7,672 bases of DNA from contig DATCTK010000050.1 of assembly GCA_036567985.1 (NCBI GenBank), forward strand, positions 1-7,672, in the 5' to 3' direction. The stretch is from SZUA-229 sp036567985 (GTDB taxonomy: Bacteria > Pseudomonadota > Gammaproteobacteria > SZUA-229). Position numbers and translations under genes: made by a program. The notes beneath the pieces are model-generated. The model had not been told where the DNA came from, did not search any database, and saw only the letters and a list, made by a program, of their open reading frames with translations. Positions 1-6,254 of the stretch are shown here, piece after piece. The first letter of the stretch is position 1, and every line of letters begins with the position of its first letter.

Positions 1-92
1 TCTACATGTCTATAGTATTTATAAATTTGCGTTGACGTGCATGGATGTGCAGGAGCTGTTATTCGCGTTCATTTGCGGACGACTAACAAGCA

Positions 93-680
93 CTAAAAAT
101 CCCCAATCGCCGCCCGCTGCATAATCTGCGTAATCGTATCCCGCACTTTTATAATCTCGTTTTTCAATGCCGGTGGAATCGATTTACCACCGTGAATCAG
201 CAAATCCAGATCCAGCGTATACATCCACAATTCACCTTCAGCATTTTCCACCACGGAAATTCGGCAGGGAAGAAAACTGGAAATGGCATCGTTGTAATTC
301 AGAATACTGGCGGCGGTCATGGCATTGCACAGCTGATAGATTTTCACATGGCGGTAGCCATTACCGGAGAGCATTTCCACCTGTTCGGAGAGAAACATCT
401 CACCAACATTTTTTATATTCAGCTCGGTGGCTATACTTTTGATGGAATTATCCAGATCAGCAGCACTTACCCCCTGCAGCACCTGCACCTTGTACACCAT
501 GGCATCAATCGCCGAACCCGACTGGTAGGCTTTTTTGATAAAGTCTGTGTAGATATCTACCGCCCGATCATCAAAACTTTCGATTTCATTAATCACCGAC
601 TGGATCTTCAGCCCCAGCACCACCACCACCACTAAACTCAGCAGGCCGATAACGGCCAGCACATTACGCAGCACACTCAT
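93..680 (-). CDS. Membrane-anchored DUF302 domain protein
   Basis: This is a 195-residue protein. Residues 5-23 form a strongly hydrophobic segment (valine/leucine run), best read as an uncleaved N-terminal anchor with the rest in the periplasm. Residues ~78-165 resemble DUF302: a Cys in YQLCNA (C118), the LPCRISVVE strand (137-145, C139), then a short G-E-L-W strand and a C-terminal helix ending in GDF. DUF302 has no firmly established activity, so I assign no reaction. The start codon overlaps the fumC stop as ATGA, and AAGGTGG lies about 9 bases upstream inside fumC, so translation is probably coupled to fumC. The stop is TAG. The family call is from recognised motifs and is fairly secure; any role linked to the fumarase step is inference from the operon only. 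Confidence 0.8.
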   Translation of the reverse strand: MSVLRNVLAVIGLLSLVVVVVLGLKIQSVINEIESFDDRAVDIYTDFIKKAYQSGSAIDAMVYKVQVLQGVSAADLDNSIKSIATELNIKNVGEMFLSEQVEMLSGNGYRHVKIYQLCNAMTAASILNYNDAISSFLPCRISVVENAEGELWMYTLDLDLLIHGGKSIPPALKNEIIKVRDTITQIMQRAAIGDF

Positions 681-2059
681 TTAGTAATGCCACCTTCGGT
701 AAGCCTGGCAGGATCCAGTAAGGCCTGCAGTTCATCACGGGAAAGCTCGGTCATTTCCTCTGCCACATCCAGTACGGCACGGCCTTCGGCGTAGGCGGTT
801 TTGGCGATTTTCGCGCCCAGCTCGTAACCAATTACCGGGTTGAGTGCAGTCACCAGAATCGGGTTTTTACCCAGCGCCCGTTCGATATTCTGCTGGTTCA
901 CGCTAAAGCCATCGATGGCTTTTTCCGCCAGCATCTGCGCGCCATTGGCGAGGATTTCCAGGCTCTGCAGCAGGTTGTAGGCAATCACCGGCAGCATCAC
1001 ATTCAGCTGGAAATTACCCGACTGGCCACCGATGGTAATGGTGGTATCGTTGCCAATCACCTGTGCGCAGACCATGGCCATGGATTCGGGAATCACCGGA
1101 TTCACCTTGCCCGGCATAATACTGCTGCCCGGCTGCAGTGCGGGCAGCGCGATTTCACCCAGCCCCGCCAGTGGGCCGGAATTCATCCAGCGCAGGTCAT
1201 TGGAGATTTTCATCAGGCTCACCGCCACGGTTTTTAGCTGGCCACTCAGCTCCACCGCTGCGTCCTGTGTGCTCAGGCCCTCGAACTTGTCCGGGTTGCT
1301 GCTGAAGGCATGACCTGTCTGCTTGCTGATCTGCTTGGCAAAGCGCTGCGAAAACTCCGCATGCGCATTAATACCGGTACCCACTGCCGTACCCCCCTGC
1401 ACCAGCGCCGAGATGCGCGGCAGGCAATCATTCAGGCGATCAATACCCAGCCCGACCTGCGCCGACCAGCCGCCCAGCTCCTGTCCCAGGCTCACCGGCA
1501 TGGCATCCATCAGGTGGGTGCGCCCGGTCTTGATCACCTGTTTCAGCTCCGCCGCACGGTGATCGATGCTCTGTTTAAGCTGGTTCAGTGCCGGCAACAG
1601 ATGGTTCACCAGCTGCAGGCTGGCACTGACATGGATCGCCGTGGGGATCACGTCATTGGAGCTCTGCCCCATATTGACGTGATCATTGGGATGAATCGTC
1701 AGGCCTGACGCCTCAGACGCCAGGTTGGCAATAACCTCGTTGGCATTCATATTGGTGCTGGTACCGGAGCCGGTCTGGAAGATATCGATGGGAAACTGCG
1801 CATCAAACTCGCCATCGCTGACCCGCTTCGCCGCCGCAATAATCGCATCCGCCTGCTCCCTGGGCATTTCCCCCAGATCACAGTTCACCTGGGCACAGGC
1901 CGCCTTGATCTGCCCCAACGCCTGGATAAAGCCCCGTGGCACCACCAGCCCGCTCACCGGGAAGTTATTGATCGCGCGCTGTGTCTGCGCCCCGTAGCGG
2001 GCATTGGCAGGCACCTGTAGCTCGCCCATGCTGTCTTTCTCGATGCGAAATTCGCTCAT
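677..2059 (-). CDS. fumC: Class II fumarate hydratase (fumarase C)
   Basis: FumC reversibly hydrates fumarate to L-malate in the TCA cycle. It is a cytosolic, iron-independent homotetramer. The 460-residue length is normal for the class. Active-site blocks are all present: TGSGTSTNMN (96-105), the HPNDHVNMGQSSND loop (123-136), GRTH with T181-H182, and the superfamily signature GSSIMPGKVNP (311-321) with the catalytic serine loop, K318 and N320, followed by E325. The GKVNP form, rather than AKVNP, and the overall match favour fumarase over aspartase. The 'VIPE' after the signature resembles the Pseudomonas-type FumC rather than E. coli FumC. GGGAG lies 6 bases before the ATG, supporting this start. 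It is the first gene of a two-gene unit with the DUF302 gene and is divergent from purB. Confidence 0.95.
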   Translation of the reverse strand: MSEFRIEKDSMGELQVPANARYGAQTQRAINNFPVSGLVVPRGFIQALGQIKAACAQVNCDLGEMPREQADAIIAAAKRVSDGEFDAQFPIDIFQTGSGTSTNMNANEVIANLASEASGLTIHPNDHVNMGQSSNDVIPTAIHVSASLQLVNHLLPALNQLKQSIDHRAAELKQVIKTGRTHLMDAMPVSLGQELGGWSAQVGLGIDRLNDCLPRISALVQGGTAVGTGINAHAEFSQRFAKQISKQTGHAFSSNPDKFEGLSTQDAAVELSGQLKTVAVSLMKISNDLRWMNSGPLAGLGEIALPALQPGSSIMPGKVNPVIPESMAMVCAQVIGNDTTITIGGQSGNFQLNVMLPVIAYNLLQSLEILANGAQMLAEKAIDGFSVNQQNIERALGKNPILVTALNPVIGYELGAKIAKTAYAEGRAVLDVAEEMTELSRDELQALLDPARLTEGGITK

Positions 2060-2086
2060 GCTTAACTCCCGTAATCAAAGGCCGCG

Positions 2087-2115
2087 ATAAAATAACGGCT
2101 GTGCCGTTGGCTCAA
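2087..2115 (-). promoter_or_regulatory. Candidate sigma-70 promoter for fumC
   Basis: Reading the minus strand, TTGAGC (2110-2115) and TTTTAT (2087-2092) are separated by 17 bases, about 28 bases before the fumC start. Each hexamer matches the consensus at about four of six positions, so this is a plausible but unproven promoter. Its spacer is almost entirely the palindrome at 2094-2108. I see no Fur-type box, although some pseudomonad fumC genes are iron-regulated. Confidence 0.35.
2094..2108. promoter_or_regulatory. Palindrome in the fumC-purB divergent promoter region
   Basis: AACGGC-TGT-GCCGTT is a perfect 6-3-6 inverted repeat. It lies inside the spacer of the candidate fumC promoter and overlaps the first two bases of the candidate purB -35 element. 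That position would suit an operator acting on both genes, but no regulator is identified and a repeat this short can arise by chance. Confidence 0.3.
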
Positions 2116-2136
2116 GTTCCGCTGTGACGGTATAAT
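2107..2136 (+). promoter_or_regulatory. Candidate sigma-70 promoter for purB
   Basis: A perfect TATAAT -10 element (2131-2136) follows TTGGCT (2107-2112) at 18-base spacing. Transcription would start near 2143 and give a leader of about 90 bases before purB. I see no PurR-like palindrome and no riboswitch-like fold in that leader. Confidence 0.5.
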
Positions 2137-2233
2137 TGCACCGCCGTGAGGCCCGTGGCTCGAATCAACAGCAGATTTTACCCGATTTAGCCGACGATTT
2201 TTCCTATATTAAAGACGATAAAGACTGAATTTT

Positions 2234-3601
2234 ATGCAACTCACTGAACTCACCGCAATTTCTCCGGTTGATGGCCGCTATGGCAGCAAGACCACCGAAT
2301 ACCAGCCCATCTTTAGCGAATACGGTTTGATTCGCCATCGCGTGCTGGTGGAAATCCGCTGGCTCAAGGCGCTGGCCAGTGAAGCGGCGATTGCCGAAGT
2401 CCCTGCCCTCAGCGCCGGGGCCAGTGAGTTGCTGGATAACATCGAAACCGGCTTCAGTGTGGACGATGCACAGCGGGTTAAGGATATCGAGCGCACCACC
2501 AACCACGATGTGAAAGCGGTTGAGTATTTCCTCAAGGAAAAAATCGCCGGCAATACCGAGCTCGAAGCGATCTCTGAGTTCATTCATTTTGCCTGCACCT
2601 CGGAAGACATTAATAATCTGTCCCATGCGCTGATGCTAAAAGCGGGTCGAGACCAGGTACTGCTGAAGCAGATGGACGAAATCATCGAAAAGATGAAAGC
2701 GCTGGCGCTGGAATATGCCGAGCAGCCCATGCTCAGCAAAACCCACGGCCAGCCGGCCTCTCCCACCACCATGGGTAAGGAACTGGCGAATGTGGTGTAC
2801 CGTTTGCAGAAACAGCGTAGCGCGGTTGCAGAGGTAAAGTTACTGGGCAAGGCCAATGGCGCGGTCGGTAACTACAACGCACACCTGTCTGCCTACCCCA
2901 AGCTGGACTGGGCGACTTTCTCGCAGAAGTTTATTGAATCCCTGGGCATTGATTTTAACCCCTACACCATCCAGATCGAGCCACATGACTATATGGCGGA
3001 GCTGTTTGATGCGATCTCCCGCTTCAATACCATTCTGATTGATATCAGCCGTGACATCTGGGGCTATATCTCGGTGGGTTACTTCAAACAGAAAACCGTG
3101 GCCGGCGAGATTGGCTCGTCCACCATGCCGCACAAGGTTAACCCCATCGACTTTGAAAATGCCGAAGGTAACCTGGGCATAGCCAACGCACTGTTTGGCC
3201 ACCTCAGTATGAAGCTGCCGATTTCCCGCTGGCAGCGGGACCTCACCGACTCCACCGTATTACGCACACTGGGGGTGGGCTTTGCCCACTCCAGCATCGC
3301 CTATAACTCGATGCTGCGCGGCCTGAATAAACTGGAAATCAATCCCGCCGCACTTGAAACAGAGCTGGATGCCAACTGGGAAGTACTCGCGGAGCCGATC
3401 CAGACCGTGATGCGCCGTTACGGCATTGAAAAGCCCTACGAAAAACTCAAGGAACTCACCCGGGGTAAAAAAGTGAACCAGCAGATCATGCGCGAGTTTG
3501 TTGAAAACCTGGACATGCCCCAGGAGGGCAAGGAGCTGTTAATTAACATGACGCCGATGAACTATATCGGCAATGCGATAGAGCAGGCGCGTAAGATTTA
3601 A
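2234..3601 (+). CDS. purB: Adenylosuccinate lyase
   Basis: PurB acts twice in purine synthesis. It releases fumarate from SAICAR to give AICAR, and from adenylosuccinate to give AMP. The 455 residues match the long E. coli-type enzyme (about 456). Key blocks are NHD (90-92), TSEDINN (122-128), the SKTHGQPASPTT block with general acid H171, and the flexible signature loop GSSTMPHKVNP (294-304) with catalytic base S295. The C-terminal MTPMNYIGNA (439-448) is the conserved PurB tail. The start is fixed by alignment to the family N terminus; only a weak purine-rich stretch precedes it. The final ~93 bases recur downstream as a decayed fragment, and a hairpin pair beginning 11 bases after the stop may act as an mRNA end or stabiliser. 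Its product fumarate is the substrate of the divergent fumC product. Confidence 0.97.
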   Translation: MQLTELTAISPVDGRYGSKTTEYQPIFSEYGLIRHRVLVEIRWLKALASEAAIAEVPALSAGASELLDNIETGFSVDDAQRVKDIERTTNHDVKAVEYFLKEKIAGNTELEAISEFIHFACTSEDINNLSHALMLKAGRDQVLLKQMDEIIEKMKALALEYAEQPMLSKTHGQPASPTTMGKELANVVYRLQKQRSAVAEVKLLGKANGAVGNYNAHLSAYPKLDWATFSQKFIESLGIDFNPYTIQIEPHDYMAELFDAISRFNTILIDISRDIWGYISVGYFKQKTVAGEIGSSTMPHKVNPIDFENAEGNLGIANALFGHLSMKLPISRWQRDLTDSTVLRTLGVGFAHSSIAYNSMLRGLNKLEINPAALETELDANWEVLAEPIQTVMRRYGIEKPYEKLKELTRGKKVNQQIMREFVENLDMPQEGKELLINMTPMNYIGNAIEQARKI

Positions 3602-3612
3602 AACGAAATGAT

Positions 3613-3687
3613 GGTGGATCCGCTGGCGCTTGATACCACCCTACAACAACGTCTCACGTAGGGTGGATCAAACGAAGTGGATCCACC
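3613..3687. repeat. REP-like inverted pair 1 (after the purB stop)
   Basis: Two hairpin units face each other head to head. The left unit (3613-3644) starts GGTGGATC and ends CTAC. The right unit (3658-3687) starts GTAG and ends GATCCACC. Each folds as GGTGGATC paired with GATCCACC around a loop of about 10 bases; the left unit carries an extra A (GATACCACC) that bulges the stem. The GTAG 'foot' 5' of a hairpin is the hallmark of REP elements recognised by RAYT transposases. The 13-base spacer is AT-balanced and unremarkable. It probably also ends or protects purB mRNA. Confidence 0.85.
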
Positions 3688-3698
3688 GCTTGCCACAA

Positions 3699-3791
3699 CT
3701 GGACATGCCATAGGAAGGCAAGGATCTGTTAATTAATATGGCATCGGTGAATTACATAGACAATGCATTGGAACAGATGCGAAAGATTTAA
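3699..3791 (+). pseudogene. Decayed duplicate of the purB 3' end
   Basis: This stretch aligns without gaps to the last ~93 bases of purB at a constant offset of 190 bases. Over 90 compared positions (3511-3600 against 3701-3790) I count 70 matches. Read in the purB frame it gives LDMP, then a stop (TAG, 3711-3713), then EGKDLLINMASVNYIDNALE and QMRKI, ending at the same TAA. Of 20 differences, 15 are transitions, 14 go from G/C to A/T in this copy, and 12 fall at third codon positions. Conserved PurB tail residues (T, P, G of MTPMNYIG) are changed. It has no start and cannot be a working gene. It is either a tandem duplicate or the leftover tail of an earlier purB allele. Confidence 0.85.
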
Positions 3792-3802
3792 TGCCAAAAG
3801 AT

Positions 3803-3883
3803 GGTGGATCCGCTAGCGCTTGATCCACCCTACGCCAAACGACTATACTCACCGTAGGGTGGATCAAACGAAGTGGATCCACC
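3803..3883. repeat. REP-like inverted pair 2 (before the RAYT gene)
   Basis: This is a second head-to-head pair of the same family. The left unit is 3803-3833 (starts GGTGGATC, ends CCACCCTAC) and the right unit is 3854-3883 (starts GTAGGGTGGATC, ends GATCCACC). Both have perfect 8-base stems, and the right unit is identical to the right unit of pair 1. The spacer is 20 bases. Together with the purB-tail fragment it forms the second half of a 190-base tandem structure. It ends 41 bases before the transposase start. Confidence 0.85.
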
Positions 3884-3924
3884 TTTACCCCAATAAAAAA
3901 TCATAAAACAACGGACTGTTTATA

Positions 3925-4443
3925 ATGAGCAATTACCACAGAAGCTATGTCTATGGCGGCTGTTATTTTTTCACCCTGGTTACCTGGCAACGCTTTCCCT
4001 ACTTCGCCGATGAAACCAATATCAAACACCTGCGCTCTGCCTTCAGGCACGTTAAACAACAGCACCCATTCAACATAGAAGCCATCGTTGTCCTGCCAGA
4101 CCACCTGCACACCATCTGGCGACTTCCAGAAGACAGCACTAATTACGCATTACGCTGGCGATTGATCAAACACTATGTCGCCACAAAAATCGAAACGTGG
4201 CGTAACCACCGACAGGAAAAACGGGTCTGGCAGAGACGCTACTGGGAACATACTATCCACAGCAAAAAGGACTGGCACAACCACATGGATTATATCCATT
4301 ACAACCCGGTAAAACACGGCTACGTAAAACATCCATGTGAATGGGCATACAGCTCGTTCAAACTGGCGCTAAAGCGTGGCTGGTATGATACAGACTGGGG
4401 CTCAATAGAACCCGACAATATCCGCGCAATTGTACGGGAATAA
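3925..4443 (+). CDS. REP-associated tyrosine transposase (RAYT, Y1/HUH family)
   Basis: RAYTs are single-copy, IS200-like HUH endonucleases that cut and join single-stranded DNA at REP hairpins. At 172 residues this one has the usual family length. It shows the N-terminal YFFTLVTWQR strand (14-23), the metal-binding H60-L61-H62 motif within VLPDHLHTIW (56-65), a basic W/R-rich central helix, and the YIHYNPVKHGYV block (123-134), in which Y123 is the likely nucleophile. The C-terminal WAYSSF (140-145) is typical. The frame is intact and all catalytic residues are present, so the protein may be active. Only a weak GGA precedes the ATG. Cognate-looking GTAG hairpins lie on both sides, one directly after the stop. 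It has no terminal repeats of a classic insertion sequence. Confidence 0.92.
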   Translation: MSNYHRSYVYGGCYFFTLVTWQRFPYFADETNIKHLRSAFRHVKQQHPFNIEAIVVLPDHLHTIWRLPEDSTNYALRWRLIKHYVATKIETWRNHRQEKRVWQRRYWEHTIHSKKDWHNHMDYIHYNPVKHGYVKHPCEWAYSSFKLALKRGWYDTDWGSIEPDNIRAIVRE

Positions 4444-4473
4444 GGTGGATCCGCTTCGCTTGATCCACCGTAC
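4444..4473 (-). repeat. REP-like unit touching the RAYT stop codon
   Basis: This single unit of the same family begins at the base after the transposase TAA. It has a perfect 8-base stem (GGTGGATC/GATCCACC). Its foot reads GTAC on the plus strand where other reverse-oriented units read CTAC, so on its own strand the GTAG tetranucleotide has become GTAC. A partner in the opposite orientation may be reduced to GTAGGGTG at 4490-4497. It could serve as the 3' hairpin of the transposase mRNA. Confidence 0.8.
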
Positions 4474-4510
4474 GCAGTGGAGGTTAGATGTAGGGTGAGA
4501 ATTTTTTGAC

Positions 4511-4605
4511 TGGTTCCCACGCTCCCGCGTGGGAACGCATACCAAATATAGAGATAAAGGGTTGCGCCCTTTGAAAAGGGTTCCCACGCAGGAGCATGGG
4601 AACCA
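4511..4605. repeat. Inverted pair of a second hairpin family (GTTCCCACGC type)
   Basis: The first unit (4511-4540) has a perfect 10-4-10 stem, GTTCCCACGC (4513-4522) and GCGTGGGAAC (4527-4536), followed by GCAT. The second unit (4578-4605) is the same element in opposite orientation, with stem arms 4580-4589 and 4594-4603 and one mismatch. Between them lies a smaller hairpin, AAAGGG-TTGCG-CCCTTT (4556-4572). From memory, this GTTCCCACGC palindrome is a dispersed repeat in many gammaproteobacterial genomes. Its sequence is unrelated to the GTAGGGTGGATC family next to the transposase. Confidence 0.75.
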
Positions 4606-4626
4606 GCATAATTTACAGTCCCGTAA

Positions 4627-4652
4627 ATCCGCTTCGCTTGATACCACCCTAC
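4627..4652 (-). repeat. Truncated REP-like unit
   Basis: ATCCGCTTCGCTTGAT followed by ACCACCCTAC matches the inner and foot parts of the first repeat family, including the same extra A seen in the unit at 3613-3644. The outer GGTGG arm is missing and replaced by GTAA, so the full stem cannot form. It is the last trace of the repeat cluster before ibaG. Confidence 0.7.
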
Positions 4653-4692
4653 GCCAGGCAGTGTGAGTCGACAGACTCCGACGCTAACCAGC

Positions 4693-4935
4693 CTACGCCT
4701 GCTTTTCCGCCCATTCCGCTTTGGTAAACGCCTTAATACCCAGCGCATGCAGTTCACCGGTCTGGATCAGGTGATTCACCGTGGCATATACCATTTTCTG
4801 TTCCGCCAGCATGCTTTTGCCCTCAAACGCATCACTGATGACCGTCGCTTCCAGGTTGCAGCCTTCGCCTGTGATAATCGCTTCCGCGCCTTCGACACCG
4901 TCTTCTATCAGCTTCTTTACATCTTCCGGGGACAT
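4693..4935 (-). CDS. ibaG: BolA family protein, IbaG type
   Basis: This 80-residue BolA-fold protein is close in length to E. coli IbaG (84). The class pairs with monothiol glutaredoxins to bind or pass on [2Fe-2S] clusters. Visible features are GEGCNLEATVISDAFEG (23-39), in which C26 sits in the variable ligand loop, and the conserved LHALGIKAFTKAEW block (62-75) with invariant H63. These give the two usual candidate ligands. The start is preceded by AGAG a few bases upstream, and MSPEDVKKLI matches the family N terminus. In many gammaproteobacteria ibaG sits by murA and the Mla transporter genes; here it stands alone, divergent from rlmM, with the repeat cluster downstream of its stop. Confidence 0.9.
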   Translation of the reverse strand: MSPEDVKKLIEDGVEGAEAIITGEGCNLEATVISDAFEGKSMLAEQKMVYATVNHLIQTGELHALGIKAFTKAEWAEKQA

Positions 4936-4967
4936 GGGATTCTCTAGTAATAATTAACAGAAGCTGA

Positions 4968-4995
4968 ATGTTACACCGCCAGCATCGATTTTCAA
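4968..4995 (-). promoter_or_regulatory. Candidate sigma-70 promoter for ibaG
   Basis: On the minus strand TTGAAA (4990-4995) and TAACAT (4968-4973) are spaced by 16 bases, about 32 bases upstream of the ibaG start. The -35 matches the consensus at five of six positions and the -10 at four of six. I found no comparably good promoter for rlmM in the rest of the 4936-5132 divergent region. Confidence 0.4.
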
Positions 4996-5132
4996 CCGCC
5001 ATTCCCTGTGGAATTGGGCAATCCGTTAACCACCTCTCCACAATAATTCACGGCACCCTGGTAACACGGGCGACAAGCGCGGTAATTCACGTTAGCATTA
5101 GCCCCCCATCGTTTTCACTTAAGCCATCATTC

Positions 5133-6221
5133 ATGTACGATTCCAGCCGCGACGCCTCGATCACCCCCGTTTGCAGCCTGCTGTATTGCCGCCCCGGCTT
5201 TGAAAAGGAAACCGCCTCGGAAATCATGCAACTGACGCAGAAGCGCGGCATTAACGGCTATATCAAGGCTCGAGCCGACAGCGGCTATGCGGGTTTTTAT
5301 CCCACCGACGGCCAGGGCCTGCTGGCACTGAATCAGGCAATCGACTTCAGCAAACTGATGTTTGCACGGCAATGTGTACATGTGTGCCAGATTATCCAGG
5401 ACCTGCCACAGCAGAACCGTGTGGCGCCGCTGCTGCAGGCGATTGAGTCACTGCAACTGACATTCTGCGATGTCTGGCTGGAAACCCCTGACACCAACGA
5501 CGGCAAACAGCTCAGCGGTTTCTGTAAGAAATTTGCCACGCCACTCAATCGCGAGCTGGAAAAAGCCGGGCTAATTGATCCGCGCAGTGCATGGCGTTTG
5601 CACCTGTTTTTCCTGGATTCATCCCATGTATATATCGGCCTCACGCATATTGATAACAGCTCGCCCAACCCGATGGGCATACTGCGTTTACGCATGCCCG
5701 GCGCGGCGCCGAGCCGTTCGACTTTGAAACTGGAAGAAGCGATTAAAACCCTGCTCAGCGACGCAGAACAGGCCCGATACCTGGCTAATGGTATGACCGC
5801 GGTGGATCTGGGCGCCTGCCCCGGTGGCTGGACCTGGCAGCTGGTACAGCGGGATATCCGCGTGAATGCGGTGGACAACGGCCCCATGGACAGCAAGCTG
5901 ATGGCCAGCGGCATGGTGGAAGAAATCAAGGCGGATGGATTTAAGTACCGCCCCGACAAACCGGTGGACTGGCTGGTGTGCGATATGGTGGAACGGCCAA
6001 TGCGCATCACCCGCCTGATCTGCCGCTGGCTGCTCGACGGTGACTGCAAATACGCGCTGTTTAACCTCAAGCTGCCAATGAAAAAACGCTACGACATGGT
6101 GATGGAGTGCAAGCAGTTTATACAGGATGCGCTGGACGAACAGCAGCTGCACTATCGCCTGCGCATCAAGCACCTGTACCACGACCGCGAAGAAGTGACC
6201 TGTTTGCTGATGCTGGTATAA
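5133..6221 (+). CDS. rlmM: 23S rRNA (cytidine-2498-2'-O)-methyltransferase
   Basis: RlmM methylates the 2'-O of C2498 in the peptidyl transferase region of 23S rRNA, using S-adenosylmethionine, during ribosome assembly. From this start the protein has 362 residues (E. coli about 366). The N-terminal LYCRPGFEKE strand opens a THUMP-like domain. APSRSTLKLEEA leads into the Rossmann-fold methyltransferase domain with SAM-binding DLGACPGGW (225-233), followed by VDNGPM, VCDMVERP, the FNLKLPMKKRY block (310-320) and the terminal LYHDREEVT. The frame stays open upstream to an ATG at 4968, but the extra 55 residues resemble no RlmM. The chosen ATG places LYCRPGF close to the N terminus as in E. coli. 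No clear ribosome binding site precedes it, so the start is the least certain part. Confidence 0.93.
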   Translation: MYDSSRDASITPVCSLLYCRPGFEKETASEIMQLTQKRGINGYIKARADSGYAGFYPTDGQGLLALNQAIDFSKLMFARQCVHVCQIIQDLPQQNRVAPLLQAIESLQLTFCDVWLETPDTNDGKQLSGFCKKFATPLNRELEKAGLIDPRSAWRLHLFFLDSSHVYIGLTHIDNSSPNPMGILRLRMPGAAPSRSTLKLEEAIKTLLSDAEQARYLANGMTAVDLGACPGGWTWQLVQRDIRVNAVDNGPMDSKLMASGMVEEIKADGFKYRPDKPVDWLVCDMVERPMRITRLICRWLLDGDCKYALFNLKLPMKKRYDMVMECKQFIQDALDEQQLHYRLRIKHLYHDREEVTCLLMLV

Positions 6222-6224
6222 AGC

Positions 6225-6237
6225 CCTGCGCTGCAGG
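6225..6237. terminator. Weak hairpin between convergent rlmM and SDR genes
   Basis: CCTGC-GCT-GCAGG is a perfect 5-3-5 inverted repeat in the 33-base gap between two convergent stop codons. It could help terminate both transcripts, but the stem is short and no T-run follows on the plus strand. On the minus strand only GCTTTAT follows. Confidence 0.25.
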
Positions 6238-6254
6238 TGAAAGATTCAGGCAGC

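Noticed and set aside
1..92. Possible terminator or small gene after the DUF302 gene
   Set aside because: There is no stable inverted repeat followed by a T-run in the minus-strand direction and no supported frame. The AT-rich start and a GCATGGATGTGCAGGAG stretch are too little to name.
192..635. Plus-strand open frame opposite the DUF302 gene, ending in a run of histidines
   Set aside because: It is the antisense of the DUF302 gene. The histidines are the complement of the valine codons (GTG) in the membrane segment, and nothing in it resembles a protein family.
2143..2233. Possible purine riboswitch or PurR box in the purB leader
   Set aside because: I see no paired-stem layout like a purine aptamer and no PurR-type palindrome. 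The leader looks plain.
3613..4652. CRISPR-like array suggested by repeated ~30-base units
   Set aside because: Units alternate in orientation, come in pairs with spacers of 13-20 bases and fold into hairpins next to an RAYT. There are no regular unique spacers and no cas genes.
4320..4757. Minus-strand open frame of 145 codons across the RAYT 3' end, the repeats and the ibaG end
   Set aside because: It runs through hairpin repeats and two real genes in the wrong frame and has no recognisable domain, so it is a chance open frame.
4968..5132. Upstream 55-residue extension of RlmM from the ATG at 4968
   Set aside because: The extension has no similarity to RlmM proteins, and the 5133 start gives the normal length. 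The 4968 ATG also coincides with the candidate ibaG -10.
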